This document shows, piece by piece, positions 25,124 to 39,339 of a stretch of 64,000 bases of DNA. The stretch's first letter is position 1, and each line of letters opens with the position of its first letter. Both the position numbers and the translations under genes were made by a program. This DNA is from Hetaerina americana. Its lineage: Eukaryota; Arthropoda; Insecta; Odonata; Calopterygidae. The notes below the pieces were generated by a model. The model had not been told where the DNA came from. It was given only the letters and a program-made list of their open reading frames with translations, and made no database searches. The stretch spans positions 1 to 64,000 of the forward strand of contig JAKTNV010000789.1 in assembly GCA_022747635.1 (NCBI GenBank), written 5' to 3'.

Positions 25124-28100
25124 CTTTGGGTTCTAGGTGAAATTCTCACTCGACACAAATCAAACAAAAATGTTTCCATGGTGTGTATTGTTGTTCATTT
25201 TCATCAAATAAACAAAATAAAACCCAGAATAAATCATTAAAGGCAATAAATGAGCCTAAAAGATGCCTCAGCGCAAAAGTTAATGTTAGTAAAAGAGCCC
25301 AAATTTAAAAAAATATTGCGAAAAAAAACAATCTTCCATTATAGAGTGAATGTTTGAGTTGTATAGAAGGCATTTATTTCATTTTTAGAAATTTTATTTT
25401 TTCACATTTTTCCATGAAAAGTGCCAATACCCCCCTTTGGGTTCTAGGTGAAATTCTCAGTCGACACAAATCAAACAAAAATGTTTCCATGGTGTGTATT
25501 GTTGTTCATTTTCATCAAATAAACAAAATAAAACCCAGAATAAATCATTAAAGACAAGAAATGAGCATAAAAGATGCCTCAGCGCAAGTGTTAATGTTAG
25601 TAAAAAAGCCCAAATTTCAAAAAATATTGCGAAAAACAACAATCTTCCATTATGGAGTGAATGTTTGAGGTGTATAGAAGGCATTTATTTCATTTTTAGA
25701 AATTTTAATTTTTCACATTTTTCCACGAAAATTGCCAATACCCCCCCCTTTGGGTTCTAGGTGAAATTCTCACTCGACACAAATCAAACAAAAATGTTTC
25801 CATGGTGTGTATTGTTGTTCATTTTCATCAAAAAAATAAAATAAAACCCAGAATAAATCATTAAAGGCAAGAAATGAGCCTAAAAGATGCCTTCGCGCAA
25901 AAGTTAATGTTATTAAAAGAGCCCAAATTTCAAAAAATATTGCGAAAAACAACAATCTTCCATCATAGAGTGAATGTTTAAGGTGTATAGAAGGCATTTA
26001 TTTCATTTTTAGAAATTTTAATTTTTCACATTTTTCCAAGAAAAGTGCCAATACCCCCCCCTTTGGGTTCTAGGTGAAATTATCACTCGACACAAATCAA
26101 ACAAAAATGTTTCCTTGGTGTGTATTGTTTTAATTTTCATCAAATAAACAAAATAAAACCCAGAATAAATCATTAAAGGCAAGAAATGAGCCTAAAAGAT
26201 GCCTCAGCGCAAAAGTTAATGTTAGTAAAAGAGCCCAAATTTCGAAAAATATTGCGAAAAAATAAAATCTTCCATTATAGAGTAAATGTTTGAGGTGTAT
26301 AGAAGGCATTTTTTTAATTTTTAGAAATTTTAATTTTTCACATTTTTCCGTGAAAAGTGCCAATACCCCCCCCTTTGGGTTCTAGGTGAAATTCTCACTC
26401 GACACAAATCAAACAAAAATGTTTCCATGGTGTGTATTGTTGTTCATTTTCATCAAATTAACATAATAAAACCCAGAATAAATCATTAAAGACAAGAAAT
26501 GAGCATAAAAGATGCCTCAGCGCAAGTGTTAATTTTAGTAAAAGAGCCCAAATTTCAAAAAAATATTGCGAAAAACCACAATCTTCCATTATAGAGTGAA
26601 TGTTTTAGGTGTATAGAAGGCATTTTTTAAATTTTTAATAATTTTAATTTTTCACATTTTTCCGTGAAAAGTGCGATTACCCCCCCCTTTGGGTTCTAGG
26701 TGAAATTCTCACTCGACACAAATCAAACAAAAATGTTTCCATGGTGTGTATTGTTGTTCATTTTCATCAAATAAACAAAATAAAACCCAGAATAAATCAT
26801 TAAAGGCAAGAAATGAGCCTAAAAGATGCCTCAGCGCAAAAGTTAATTTTAGTAAAAGAGCCCAAATTTCAAAAAATATTGCGAAAAACAACAATATTCC
26901 ATCATAGAGTGAATGTTTGAGGTGTATAGAAGGCATTTTTTTCATTTTTAGAAATTTTAATTTTTCACATTTTTCCATGAAAAGTGCCAATACCCCCCCC
27001 TTTTAGGTTCCAGGTGAAATTCTCACTCGACACAAATCAAACAAAAATGTTTCCATGGTGTGTATTTTTGTTCATTTTCATCAAATAAACAAAATAAAAC
27101 CCAGAATAAATCATTTAAGACAAGAAATGAGCATAAAAGATGCCTCAGCGCAAGTGTTAATGTTAGTAAAAGAGCCCAAATTTCAAAAAATATTGCGAAA
27201 AACAACAATCTTCCATTATAGAGTGAATGTTTGAGGTGTATAGAAGGCATTTATTTCATTTTTAGAAATTTTAATTTTTCACATTTTTCCATGAAAAGTG
27301 CCAATACCCCCCCCTATGGGTTCTAGGTGAAATTCTCACTCGACACATATCAAACAAAAATGTTTCCATGGTGTGTATTGTTGTTCATTTTCATCAAATA
27401 AAAAAAATAAAACCCAGAATAAATCATTAAAGACAAGAAATGAGGATAAAAGATGCCTCAGCGCAAGTGTTAATGTTAGTAAAAGAGCCCAAATTTCAAA
27501 AAATATTGCGAAAAACAACAATCTTCCATCCTAGAGTGAATGTTTGAGGTGTATAGAAGGCATTTATTTCATTTTTAGAAATTTTAATTTTTCACATTTT
27601 TCCATGAAAAGTGCCAATACCCCCCCTTTGGGTTCTAGGTGAAATTCTCACTCAACACAAATCAAACAAAAATGTTTCCATGGTGTGTATTGTTGTTCAT
27701 TTTCATCAAATAAACAAAATAAAACCAAGAATAAATCATTAAAGACAAGAAATGAGCCTAAAAGATGCCTCAGCGCAAATGTTAATGTTAGTAAAAGAGC
27801 CCAAATTTCAAAAAATATTGCGAAAAACAACAATCTTCCATTATAGAGTGAATGTTTGAGGTGTATAGAAGGCATTTATTTCATTTTTAGAAATTTTAAT
27901 TTTTCACATTTTTCCACGAAAAAGGCCAATACCCCCCCCTTTGGGTTCTAGGTGAAATTCTCACTCAACACAAATCAAACAAAAATGCTTCCATGGTGTG
28001 TATTGTTGTTCATTTTCATCAAATAAACAAAATAAAACCCAGAATAAATCATTAAAGACAAGAAATGAGCATAAAAGATGCCTCAGCGCAAGTGTTTATG

Positions 28101-28252
28101 TTACTAAAAGAGCCCAAATTTCAAAAAAATATTGCGAAAAACCACAATCTTCCATTATAGAGTGAATGTTTGAGGTGTATAGAAGGCATTTATTTCATTT
28201 TTAGAAATTTTAATTTTTTACATTTTTCCATGAAAAGTGCCAATACCCCCCC
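25124..28252 (+). repeat. 10-monomer segment, copy 2
   Basis: Monomer starts are 25124, 25435, 25748, 26061, 26373, 26687, 27000, 27314, 27626 and 27939. This is the partner of 19807-22935. Homology with copy 1 extends a little left, to about 25150/19830 where tcactcgac and tcagtcgac differ, and right into monomer 28253, to about 28355, where copy 1 switches to a different monomer type. Confidence 0.92.
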
Positions 28253-31200
28253 CTTTGGGTTCTAGGAGAAATTCTCACTCAACACAAATCAAACAAAAAT
28301 GTTTCCATGGTGTGTATTGTTGTTCATTTTCATCAAATAAACAAAATAAATCCCAGAATAAACCATTAAAGACAAGAAATGAGCATAAAAGATGCCTCAG
28401 CGCAGGTGTTAATGTTAGTAAAACAGCCCAAATTTCAAAAAATATACGAAAAACCACAATTTTCCATTATAGAGTGAATGTTTGAGGTGTATAGAAGGCA
28501 TTTATTTCATTTTTAGAAATTTTAATTTTTCACATCTTTCCATAAAAAGTGCCAATACCCCCCTTTGGGTTCTAGGTGAAATTCTCAGTCGACACAAATC
28601 AAACAAAAATGTTTCCATGGTGTGTATTGTTGTTCATTTTCATCAAATAAACAAAATAAAACCCAGAATAAATCATTAAAGACAAGAAATGAGCATAAAA
28701 GATGCCTCAGCGCAAGTGTTAATGTTAGTAAAAGAGCCAAAATTTCAAAAAATATTGCAAAAAACAACAATCTTCCATTATAGAGTAAATGTTTGAGGTG
28801 TATAGAAGGCATTTATTTCATTTTTAGAAATTTTATTTTTCACATTTTTCCATAAAAGTGGCAATACCCCCCCCTTTGGGTTCTAGGTGAAATTCTCATT
28901 CGACACAAATCAAACAAAAATGTTTCCATGGTGTGTATTGTTGTTCATTTTCATCAAATAAACAAAATAAAACCCAGAATAAATCATTAAAGACAAGAAA
29001 TGAGCATAAAAGATGCCTCAGCGCAAGTGTTAATGTTAGTTAAAGACCCCAAATTTCAAAAAATATTGCGAAAAACCACAATTTTCCATTAAAGAATGAA
29101 TGTTTGAGGTGTATAGAATACATTAAATTCATTTTTAGAAATTTTAATTTTTCACATTTTTCCATGAAAAGTGCCAATACCTTTCCATGAAATTTCCACC
29201 ATTTTCCATGAAAAGTGCCCTTTGGGTTCTAGGTGAAATTCTCACTTGACACAAATCAAACAAAAATGTTTCCATGGTGTGTATTGTTGTTCATTTTCAT
29301 CAAATAAACAAAATAAAACCTAGAATAAATCATTAAAGAAGAGAAATGAGCATAAAAGATGCCTCTGCGCAAGTGTTAATGTTAGTAAAAGAGGCCAAAT
29401 TTCAAAAAATATTGCGAAAAAAAACAATCATCCATTATAGAGTGAATGTTTGAGTTGTATAGAAGGCATTTATTTCATTTTTAGAAATTTTAATTTTTCA
29501 CATTTTTCCATAAAAGTGCCAATACCCCCCCCTTTGGGTTCTAGGTGAAATTCTCACTCGACACAAATCAAACAAAAATGTTTCCATGGTGTGTATTGTT
29601 GTTCATTTTCATCAAATAAACTAAATAAAACCCAGAATAAATCATTAAAGACAAGAAATGAGCATAAAAGAAGCCTCAGCGCAAGTGTTTATGTTAGTTA
29701 AAGAGCCCAAATTTCAAAAAATATTGCGAAAAACCACAATTTTCCATTTTAGAATGAATGTTTGAGGTGTATAGAAGGCATTTATTTCATTTTTAGAAAT
29801 TTTAATTTTTCACATTTTTCCATGAAAAGTGCCAATACCTTTCCATGAAATTTCCAAGATTTTTCCATGAAAAGTGCCCTTTGGGTTCTAGGTGAAATTC
29901 TCACTTGACACAAATCAAACAAAAATGTTTCCATGGTGTGTATTGTTGTTCATTTTCATCAAATAAACTAAATAAAACCCAGAATAATCCATTAAAGACA
30001 AGAAATGAGCATAAAAGATGCCTCAGCGCAAGTGTTAATGTTAGTAAAAGAGCCCAAATTTCAAAAAAATATTGCGAAAAACAACAATCTTCCATTATAG
30101 AGTGAATGTTTAAGGTGTATATAAGGTATTTTTTTCATTTTTAGAAATTTTAATTTTTCACATTTTTCCATGAAAAGTGCTAATACCCCCCCTTTGGGTT
30201 CTAGGTGAAATTCTCACTCGACACAAATCAAACAAAAATGTTTCCATGGTGTGTATTGTTGTTCATTTTCATCAAATAAACAAAATACAACCCAGAATAA
30301 ATCATTAAAGACAAGAAATGAGCATAAAAGATGCCTCAGCGCAAGTGTTAATGTTAGTAAAAGAGCCCAAATTTAAAAAAATATTGCGAAAAACCACAAT
30401 CTTCCATTATAGAGTGAATGTTTGAGGTGTATAGAAGGCATTTTTTTCATTTTTAGAAATTTTAATTTTTCACATTTTTCCATGAAAAGTGCCAATACCC
30501 CCCCCTTTTAGGTTTGAGGTGAAATTCTCACTCGACACAAATCAAACAAAAATGTTTCCATGGTGTGTATTTTTGTTCATTTTCATCAAATAAACAAAAT
30601 AAAACCCAGAATAAATCATTAAAGACAAGAAATGAGCATAAAAGATGCCTCAGCGCAAGTGTTAATGTTAGTAAAAGAGCCCAAATTTCAAAAAATATTG
30701 CGAAAAACAACAATCTTCCATTATAGAGTGAATGTTTGAGGTGTATAGAAGGCATTTATTTCATTTTTAGAAATTTTTAATTTTTCACATTTTTCCATGA
30801 AAAGTGCCAATACCCCCCCCTATGGGTTCTAGGTGAAATTCTCACTCGACACATACCAAACAAAAATGTTTCCATGGTGTGTATTGTTGTTCATTTTCAT
30901 CAAATAAAAAAAATAAAACCCAGAATAAATCATTAAAGACAAGAATGAGGATAAAAGATGCCTCAGCGCAAGTGTTAATGTTAGTAAAAGAGCCCAAATT
31001 TTAAAAAATATACGAAAAACCACAATTTTCCATTATAGAGTGAATGTTTGAGGTGTATAGAAGGCATTTATTTCATTTTTAGAAATTTAATTTTTCACAT
31101 TTTTCCATGAAAAGTGCCAATACCCCCCCCCTTTGCGTTCTAGGTGAAATTCTCACTCGAACCAAATCAAACAAAAATGTTTCCATGGTGTGTATTGTTG

Positions 31201-31752
31201 TTCATTTTCATCAAATAAACAAAATAAATCCCAGAATAAACCATTAAAGACAAGAAATGAGCATAAAAGATGCCTCAGCGCAGGTGTTAATGTTAGTAAA
31301 ACAGCCAAATTTCAAAAAATATACGAAAAACCACAATTTTCCATTATAGAGTGAATGTTTGAGGTGTATAGAAGGCATTTATTTTTTTTTTAGAAATTTT
31401 AATTTTTCACATCTTTCCATGAAAAATGCCAATACCCCCCTTTGGGTTCTAGGTGAAATTCTCAGTCGACACAAATCAAACAAAAAATGTTTCCATGGTG
31501 TGTATTTTTGTTCATTTTCATCAATTAAACAAAATAAAACCCAGAATAAATCATTAAAAACAAGAAATGAGCATAAAAGATGCCTCAGCGCAAGTGTTAA
31601 TGTTAGTAAAAGAGCCATAATTTCAAAAAATATTGCGAAAAACAACAATCTTCCATTATAGAGTGAATGTTTGAGGTGTATAGAAGGCATTTATTTCATT
31701 TTTAGAAATTTTAATTTTTCACATTTTTCCATAAAAGTGCCAATACCCCCCC
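28253..31752 (+). repeat. 11-monomer higher-order unit, copy A (about 3.50 kb)
   Basis: Monomer starts are 28253, 28563, 28874, 29220, 29532, 29879, 30192, 30505, 30820, 31131 and 31440. It is followed directly by copy B with a shift of 3500-3506 bp, and the same 11 units in the same order open both 15-monomer units at 9561 and 14369. The insertion before 29879 differs from all others (tttccaagattttt). The stretch 30.77-31.5 kb has several single-base changes (aaatttttaattt, gacaagaatgagg, caaaaaatg). Confidence 0.9.
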
Positions 31753-34700
31753 CTTATGGTTCTAGGAGAAATTCTCACTCAACACAAATCAAACAAAAAT
31801 GTTTCCATGGTGTGTATTGTTGTTCATTTTCATCAAATAAACAAAATAAATCCCAGAATAAACCATTAAAGACAAGAAATGAGCATAAAAGATGCCTCAG
31901 CGCAGGTGTTAATGTTAGTAAAACAGCCCAAATTTCAAAAAATATACGAAAAAACCACAATTTTCCATTATAGAGTGAATGTTTGAGGTGTATAGAAGGC
32001 ATTTATTTCATTTTTAGAAATTTTAATTTTTCACATCTTTCCATAAAAAGTGCCAATACCCCCCTTTGGGTTCTAGGTGAAATTCTCAGTCGACACAAAT
32101 CAAACAAAATGTTTCCATGGTGTGTATTGTTGTTCATTTTCATCAAATAAAAAAAATAAAACCCCAGAATAAATCATTAAAGACAAGAAATGAGCATAAA
32201 AGATGCCTCAGCGCAAGTGTTAATGTTAGTAAAAGAGCCAAAATTTCAAAAAATATTGCAAAAAAACAACAATCTTCCATTACAGAGTAAATGTTTGAGG
32301 TGTATAGAAGGCATTTATTTCATTTTTAGAAATTTTATTTTTCACATTTTTCCATAAAAGTGGCAATACCCCCCCCCTTTGGGTTCTAGGTGAAATTCTC
32401 ATTCGACACAAATCAAACAAAAATGTTTCCATGGTGTGTATTGTTGTTCATTTTCATCAAATAAACAAAATAAAACCCAGAATAAATCATTAAAGACAAG
32501 AAATGAGCAAAAAAGATGCCTCAGCGCAAGTGTTAATGTTAGTTAAAGACCCCAAATTTCAAAAAATATTGCGAAAAAACCACAATTTTCCATTAAAAAA
32601 TGAATGTTTGAGGTGTATAGAATACATTTATTTCATTTTTAGAAATTTTAATTTTTCACATTTTTCCATGAAAAGTGCCAATACCTTTCCATGAAATTTC
32701 CACCATTTTCCATGAAAAGTGCCCTTTGGGTTCTAGGTGAAATTCTCACTTGACACAAATCAAACAAAAATGTTTCCATGGTGTGTATTGTTGTTCATTT
32801 TCATCAAATAAACAAAATAAAACCTAGAATAAATCATTAAAGAAGAGAAATGAGCATAAAAGATGCCTCTGCGCAAGTGTTAATGTTAGTAAAAGAGGCC
32901 AAATTTCAAAAAATATTGTGAAAAAAAACAATCATCCATTATAGAGTGAATGTTTGAGTTGTATAGAAGGCATTTATTTCATTTTTAGAAATTTTAATTT
33001 TTCACATTTTTCCATAAAAGTGCCAATACCCCCCCCCTTTGGGTTCTAGGTGAAATTCTCACTCGACACAAATCAAACAAAAATGTTTCCATGGTGTGTA
33101 TTGTTGTTCATTTTCATCAAATAAACTAAATAAAACCCAGAATAAATCATTTAAAGACAAGAAATGAGCATAAAAGAAGCCTCAGCGCAAGTGTTTATGT
33201 TAGTTAAAGAGCCCAAATTTCAAAAAATATTGCGAAAAACCACAATTTTCCATTTTAGAATGAATGTTTGAGGTGTATAGAAGGCATTTATTTCATTTTT
33301 AGAAATTTTAATTTTTCACATTTTTCCATGAAAAGTGCCAATACCTTTCCATGAAATTTCCACCATTTTCCATGAAAAGTGCCCTTTGGGTTCTAGGTGA
33401 AATTCTCACTTGACACAAATCAAACAAAAATGTTTCCATGGTGTGTATTGTTGTTCATTTTCATCAAATAAACTAAATAAAACCCAGAATAATCCATTAA
33501 AGACAAGAAATGAGCATAAAAGATGCCTCAGCGCAAGTGTTAATGTTAGTAAAAGAGCCCAAATTTCAAAAAAATATTGCGAAAAACAACAATCTTCCAT
33601 TATAGAGTGAATGTTTAAGGTGTATATAAGGTATTTTTTTCATTTTTAGAAATTTTAATTTTTCACATTTTTCCATGAAAAGTGCTAATACCCCCCCTTT
33701 GGGTTCTAGGTGAAATTCTCACTCGACACAAATCAAACAAAAATGTTTCCATGGTGTGTATTGTTGTTCATTTTCATCAAAAAAACAAAATACAACCCAG
33801 AATAAATCATTAAAGACAAGAAATGAGCATAAAAGATGCCTCAGCGCAAGTGTTAATGTTAGTAAAAGAGCCCAAATTTAAAAAAATATTGCGAAAAACC
33901 ACAATCTTCCATTATAGAGTGAATGTTTGAGGTGTATAGAAGGCATTTTTTTCATTTTTTAGAAATTTTAATTTTTCACATTTTTTCCATGAAAAGTGCC
34001 AATACCCCCCCCTTTTAGGTTCCAGGTGAAATTCTCACTCGACACAAATCAAACAAAAATGTTTCCATGGTGTGTATTTTTGTTCATTTTCATCAAATAA
34101 ACAAAATAAAACCCAGAATAAATCATTAAAGACAAGAAATGAGCATAAAAGATGCCTCAGCGCAAGTGTTAATGTTAGTAAAAGAGCCCAAATTTCAAAA
34201 AATATTGCGAAAAACAACAATCTTCCATTATAGAGTGAATGTTTGAGGTGTATAGAAGGCATTTATTTCATTTTTAGAAATTTTAATTTTTCACATTTTT
34301 CCATGAAAAGTGCCAATACCCCCCCCTATGGGTTCTAGGTGAAATTCTCACTCGACACATTTCAAACAAAAATGTTTCCATGGTGTGTATTGTTGTTCAT
34401 TTTCATCAAATAAAAAAAATAAAACCCAGAATAAATCATTAAAGACAAGAAATGAGGATAAAAGATGCCTCAGCGCAAGTGTTAATGTTAGTAAAAGAGC
34501 CCAAATTTTAAAAAATATACGAAAAACCACAATTTTCCATTATAGAGTGAATGTTTGAGGTGTATAGAAGGCATTTATTTCATTTTTAGAAATTTTAATT
34601 TTTCACATTTTTCCATGAAAAGTGCCAACCCTTTGCGTTCTAGGTGAAATTCTCACTCGCCACAAATCAAACAAAAATGTTTCCATGGTGTGTATTGTTG

Positions 34701-35251
34701 TTCATTTTCATCAAATAAACAAAATAAATCCCAGAATAAACCATTAAAGACAAGAAATGAGCATAAAAGATGCCTCAGCGCAGGTGTTAATGTTAGTAAA
34801 ACAGCCCAAATTTCAAAAAATATACGAAAAACCACAATTTTCCATTATAGAGTGAATGTTTGAGGTGTATAGAAGGCATTTATTTTTTTTTAGGAATTTT
34901 AATTTTTCACATCTTTCCATGAAAAGTGCCAATACCCCCCTTTGGGTTCTAGGTGAAATTCTCAGTCGACACTAATCAAACAAAAATGTTTCCATGGTGT
35001 GTATTTTTGTTCATTTTCATCAATTAAACAAAATAAAACCCAGAATAAATCATTAAAAACAAGAAATGAGCATAAAAGATGCCTCAGCGCAAGTGTTAAT
35101 GTTAGTAAAAGAGCCATAATTTCAAAAAATATTGCGAAAAACAACAATCTTCCATTATAGAGTGAATGTTTGAGGTGTATAGAAGGCATTTATTTCATTT
35201 TTAGAAATTTTAATTTTTCACATTTTTCCATAAAAGTGCCAATACCCCCCC
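31753..35251 (+). repeat. 11-monomer higher-order unit, copy B (about 3.50 kb)
   Basis: Monomer starts are 31753, 32064, 32377, 32724, 33037, 33384, 33697, 34012, 34326, 34631 and 34940. The unit 34631 has lost its C-run (gccaaccctttgcg) and has ctcgccac; this pair of changes is shared with 37783 and 39959 but not with copy A at 31131, so it arose after the 11-monomer duplication and was then copied again. Single-base indels are frequent at 32.1-32.6 kb. Confidence 0.9.
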
Positions 35252-37163
35252 CTTTGGGTTCCAGGTGAAATTCTCACTCGACACAAATAAAACAAAAATG
35301 TTTCCATGGTGTGTATTGTTGTTCATTTTCATCAAATAAACAAAATAAAACCCAGAATAAATCATTAAAGACAAGAAATGAGCATAAAAGATGCCTCAGC
35401 GCAAGTGTTAATGTTAGTAAAAGAGCCCAAATTTCAAAAAAATATTGCGAAAAACCACAATCTTCCATTATAGAGTGAATGTTTTAGGTGTATAGAAGGC
35501 ATTTTTTTAATTTAGAGAAATTTTAATTTTTCACATTTTTCCGTGAAAAGTGCCAATACCCCCCCCTTTGGGTTCTAGGTGAAATTCTCACTCGACACAA
35601 ATCAAACAAAAATGTTTCCATGGTGTGTATCGTTGTTCATTTTCATCAAATAAACAAAATAAAACCCAGAATAAATCATTAAAGGCAAGAAATGAGCCTA
35701 AAAGATGCCTCAGCGCAAAAGTTAATGTTAGTAAAAGAGCCCAAATTTCGAAAAATATTGCGAAAAAATAAAATCTTCCATTATAGAGTGAATGTTTGAG
35801 GTGTATAGAAGGCATTTTTTTAATTTTTAGAAATTTTAATTTTTCACATTTTTCCGTGAAAAGTGCCAATACCCCCCCCTTTGGGTTCTAGGTGAAATTC
35901 TCACTCGACACAAATCAAACAAAAATGTTTCCATGGTGTGTATTGTTGTTCATTTTCATCAAATAAACAAAATAAAACCCAGAATAAATCATTAAAGGCA
36001 AGAAATGAGCCTAAAAGATGCCTCAGCGCAAAAGTTAATGTTAGTAAAAGAGCCCAAATTTAAAAAAATATTGCGAAAAAAAACAATCTTCAATTATAGA
36101 GTGAATGTTTGAGTTGTATAGAAGGCATTTATTTCATTTTTAGAAATTTTAATTTTTCACATTTTTCCACGAAAAGTGCCAATACCCCCCCCTTTGGGTT
36201 CTGGGTGAAATTCTCACTCGACACAAATCAAACAAAAATGTTTCCATGGTGTGTATTGTTGTTCATTTTCATCAAATAAACTAAATAAAACCCAGAATAA
36301 ATCATTAAAGACAAGAAATGAGCATAAAAGAAGCCTCAGCGCAAGTGTTTATGTTAGTTAAAGAGCCCAAATTTCAAAAAATATTGCGAAAAACCACAAT
36401 TTTCCATTTTAGAATGAATGTTTGAGGTGTATAGAAGGCATTTATTTCATTTTTAGAAATTTTAATTTTTCACATTTTTCCATGAAAAGTGCCAATACCT
36501 TTCCATGAAATTTCCACCATTTTCCATGAAAAGTGCCCTTTGGGTTCTAGGTGAAATTCTCACTTGACACAAATCAAACAAAAATGTTTCCATGGTGTGT
36601 ATTGTTGTTCATTTTCATCAAATAAACTAAATAAAACCCAGAATAATCCATTAAAGACAAGAAATGAGCATAAAAGATGCCTCAGCGCAAGTGTTAATGT
36701 TAGTAAAAGAGCCCAAATTTCAAAAAAATATTGCGAAAAACAACAATCTTCCATTATAGAGTGAATGTTTAAGGTGTATATAAGGTATTTTTTTCATTTT
36801 TAGAAATTTTAATTTTTCACATTTTTCCATGAAAAGTGCTAATACCCCCCCTTTGGGTTCTAGGTGAAATTCTCACTCGACACAAATCAAACAAAAATGT
36901 TTCCATGGTGTGTATTGTTGTTCATTTTCATCAAATAAACAAAATACAACCCAGAATAAATCATTAAAGACAAGAAATGAGCATAAAAGATGCCTCAGCG
37001 CAAGTGTTAATGTTAGTAAAAGAGCCCAAATTTAAAAAAATATTGCGAAAAACCACAATCTTCCATTATAGAGTGAATGTTTGAGGTGTATAGAAGGCAT
37101 TTTTTTCATTTTTAGAAATTTTAATTTTTCACATTTTTCCATGAAAAGTGCCAATACCCCCCC
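35252..37163 (+). repeat. Linker block with beta units and one 36-bp insertion
   Basis: Monomer starts are 35252, 35566, 35879, 36192, 36538 and 36851. Units 35252-36191 match 5493-6430 (shift about 29760 bp). From 36192 onward the sequence returns to the 11-monomer pattern (36538 matches 33384, 36851 matches 33697, shift about 3153 bp). The insertion at 36499-36537 is the last in the window. Unit 36192 opens with the private ttctgggtg. Confidence 0.83.
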
Positions 37164-39339
37164 CTTTTAGGTTCCAGGTGAAATTCTCACTCCACACAAA
37201 TCAAACAAAAATGTTTCCATGGTGTGTATTTTTGTTCATTTTCATCAAATAAACAAAATAAAACCCAGAATAAATCATTAAAGACAAGAAATGAGCATAA
37301 AAGATGCCTCAGCGCAAGTGTTAATGTTAGTAAAAGAGCCCAAATTTCAAAAAATATTGCGAAAAACAACAATCTTCCATTATAGAGTGAATGTTTGAGG
37401 TGTATAGAAGGCATTTATTTCATTTTTAGAAATTTTAATTTTTCACATTTTTCCATGAAAAGTGCCAATACCCCCCCCTATGGGTTCTAGGTGAAATTCT
37501 CACTCGACACATATCAAACAAAAATGTTTCCATGGTGTGTATTGTTGTTCATTTTCATCAAATAAAAAAAATAAAACCCAGAATAAATCATTAAAGACAA
37601 GAAATGAGGATAAAAGATGCCTCAGCGCAAGTGTTAATGTTAGTAAAAGAGCCCAAATTTTAAAAAATATACGAAAAACCACAATTTTCCATTATAGAGT
37701 GAATGTTTGAGGTGTATAGAAGGCATTTATTTCATTTTTAGAAATTTTAATTTTTCACATTTTTCCATGAAAAGTGCCAACCCTTTGCGTTCTAGGTGAA
37801 ATTCTCACTCGCCACAAATCAAACAAAAATGTTTCCATGGTGTGTATTGTTGTTCATTTTCATCAAATAAACAAAATAAATCCCAGAATAAACCATTAAA
37901 GACAAGAAATGAGCATAAAAGATGCCTCAGCGCAGGTGTTAATGTTAGTAAAACAGCCCAAATTTCAAAAAATATACGAAAAAACCACAATTTTCCATTA
38001 TAGAGTGAATGTTTGAGGTGTATAGAAGGCATTTATTTTTTTTTAGAAATTTTAATTTTTCACATCTTTCCATGAAAAGTGCCAATACCCCCCTTTGGGT
38101 TCTAGGTGAAATTCTCAGTCGACACAAATCAAACAAAAATGTTTCCATGGTGTGTATCGTTGTTCATTTTCATCAAATAAACAAAATAAATCCCAGAATA
38201 AATCATTAAAGACAAGAAATGAGCATAAAAGATGCCTCAGCGCAAGTGTTAATGTTAGTAAAAGAGCCAAAATTTCAAAAAATATTGCTAAAAACAACAA
38301 TCTTCCATTATAGAGTGAATGTTTGAGGTGTATAGAAGGCATTTATTTCATTTTTAGAAATTTTATTTTTCACATTTTTCCATAAAAGTGGCAATACCCC
38401 CCCCTTTGGGTTCTAGGTGAAATTCTCAGTCGACACAAATCAAACAAAAATGTTTCCATGGTGTGTATTTTTGTTCATTTTCATCAATTAAACAAAATAA
38501 AACCCAGAATAAATCATTAAAAACAAGAAATGAGCATAAAAGATGCCTCAGCGCAAGTGTTAATGTTAGTAAAAGAGCCATAATTTCAAAAAATATTGCG
38601 AAAAACAACAATCTTCCATTATAGAGTGAATGTTTGAGGTGTATAGAAGGCATTTATTTCATTTTTAGAAATTTTAATTTTTCACATTTTTCCATAAAAG
38701 TGCCAATACCCCCCCCTTTGGGTTCCAGGTGAAATTCTCACTCGACACAAATAAAACAAAAATGTTTCCATGGTGTGTATTGTTGTTCATTTTCATCAAA
38801 TAAACAAAATAAAACCCAGAATAAATCATTAAAGACAAGAAATGAGCATAAAAGATGCCTCAGCGCAAGTGTTAATGTTAGTAAAAGAGCCCAAATTTAA
38901 AAAAATATTGCGAAAAAAAACAATCTTCCATTATAGAGTGAATGTTTAAGTTGTATAGAAGGCATTTATTTCATTTTTAGAAATTTTAATTTTTCACATT
39001 TTTCCATGAAAAGTGCCAATACCCCCCCTTTGGGTTCTAGGTGAAATTCTCAGTCGACACAAATCAAACAAAAATGTTTCCATGGTGTGTATTGTTGTTC
39101 ATTTTCATCAAATAAACAAAATAAATCCCGGAATAAACCATTAAAGGCAAGAAATGAGCATAAAAGATGCCTCAGCGCAGGTGTTAATGTTAGTAAAACA
39201 GCCCAAATTTCAAAAAATATACGAAAAACCACAATTTTCCATTATAGAGTGAATGTTTGAGGTGTATAGAAGGCATTTTTTTCATTTTTAGAAATTTTAA
39301 TTTTTCACATTTTTCCATGAAAAGTGCCAATACCCCCCC
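37164..39339 (+). repeat. 7-monomer tandem duplication, copy 1 (2176 bp)
   Basis: Monomer starts are 37164, 37478, 37783, 38093, 38404, 38716 and 39028. Each of the first six has a partner 2175-2176 bp downstream. The private variant ctccacac near 37189 recurs near 39364. Homology begins about 37.06/39.24 kb and ends about 38.89/41.06 kb, so the breakpoints are inside monomers. Unit 39028 has cccggaataaacc, shared with 46200. Confidence 0.88.
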
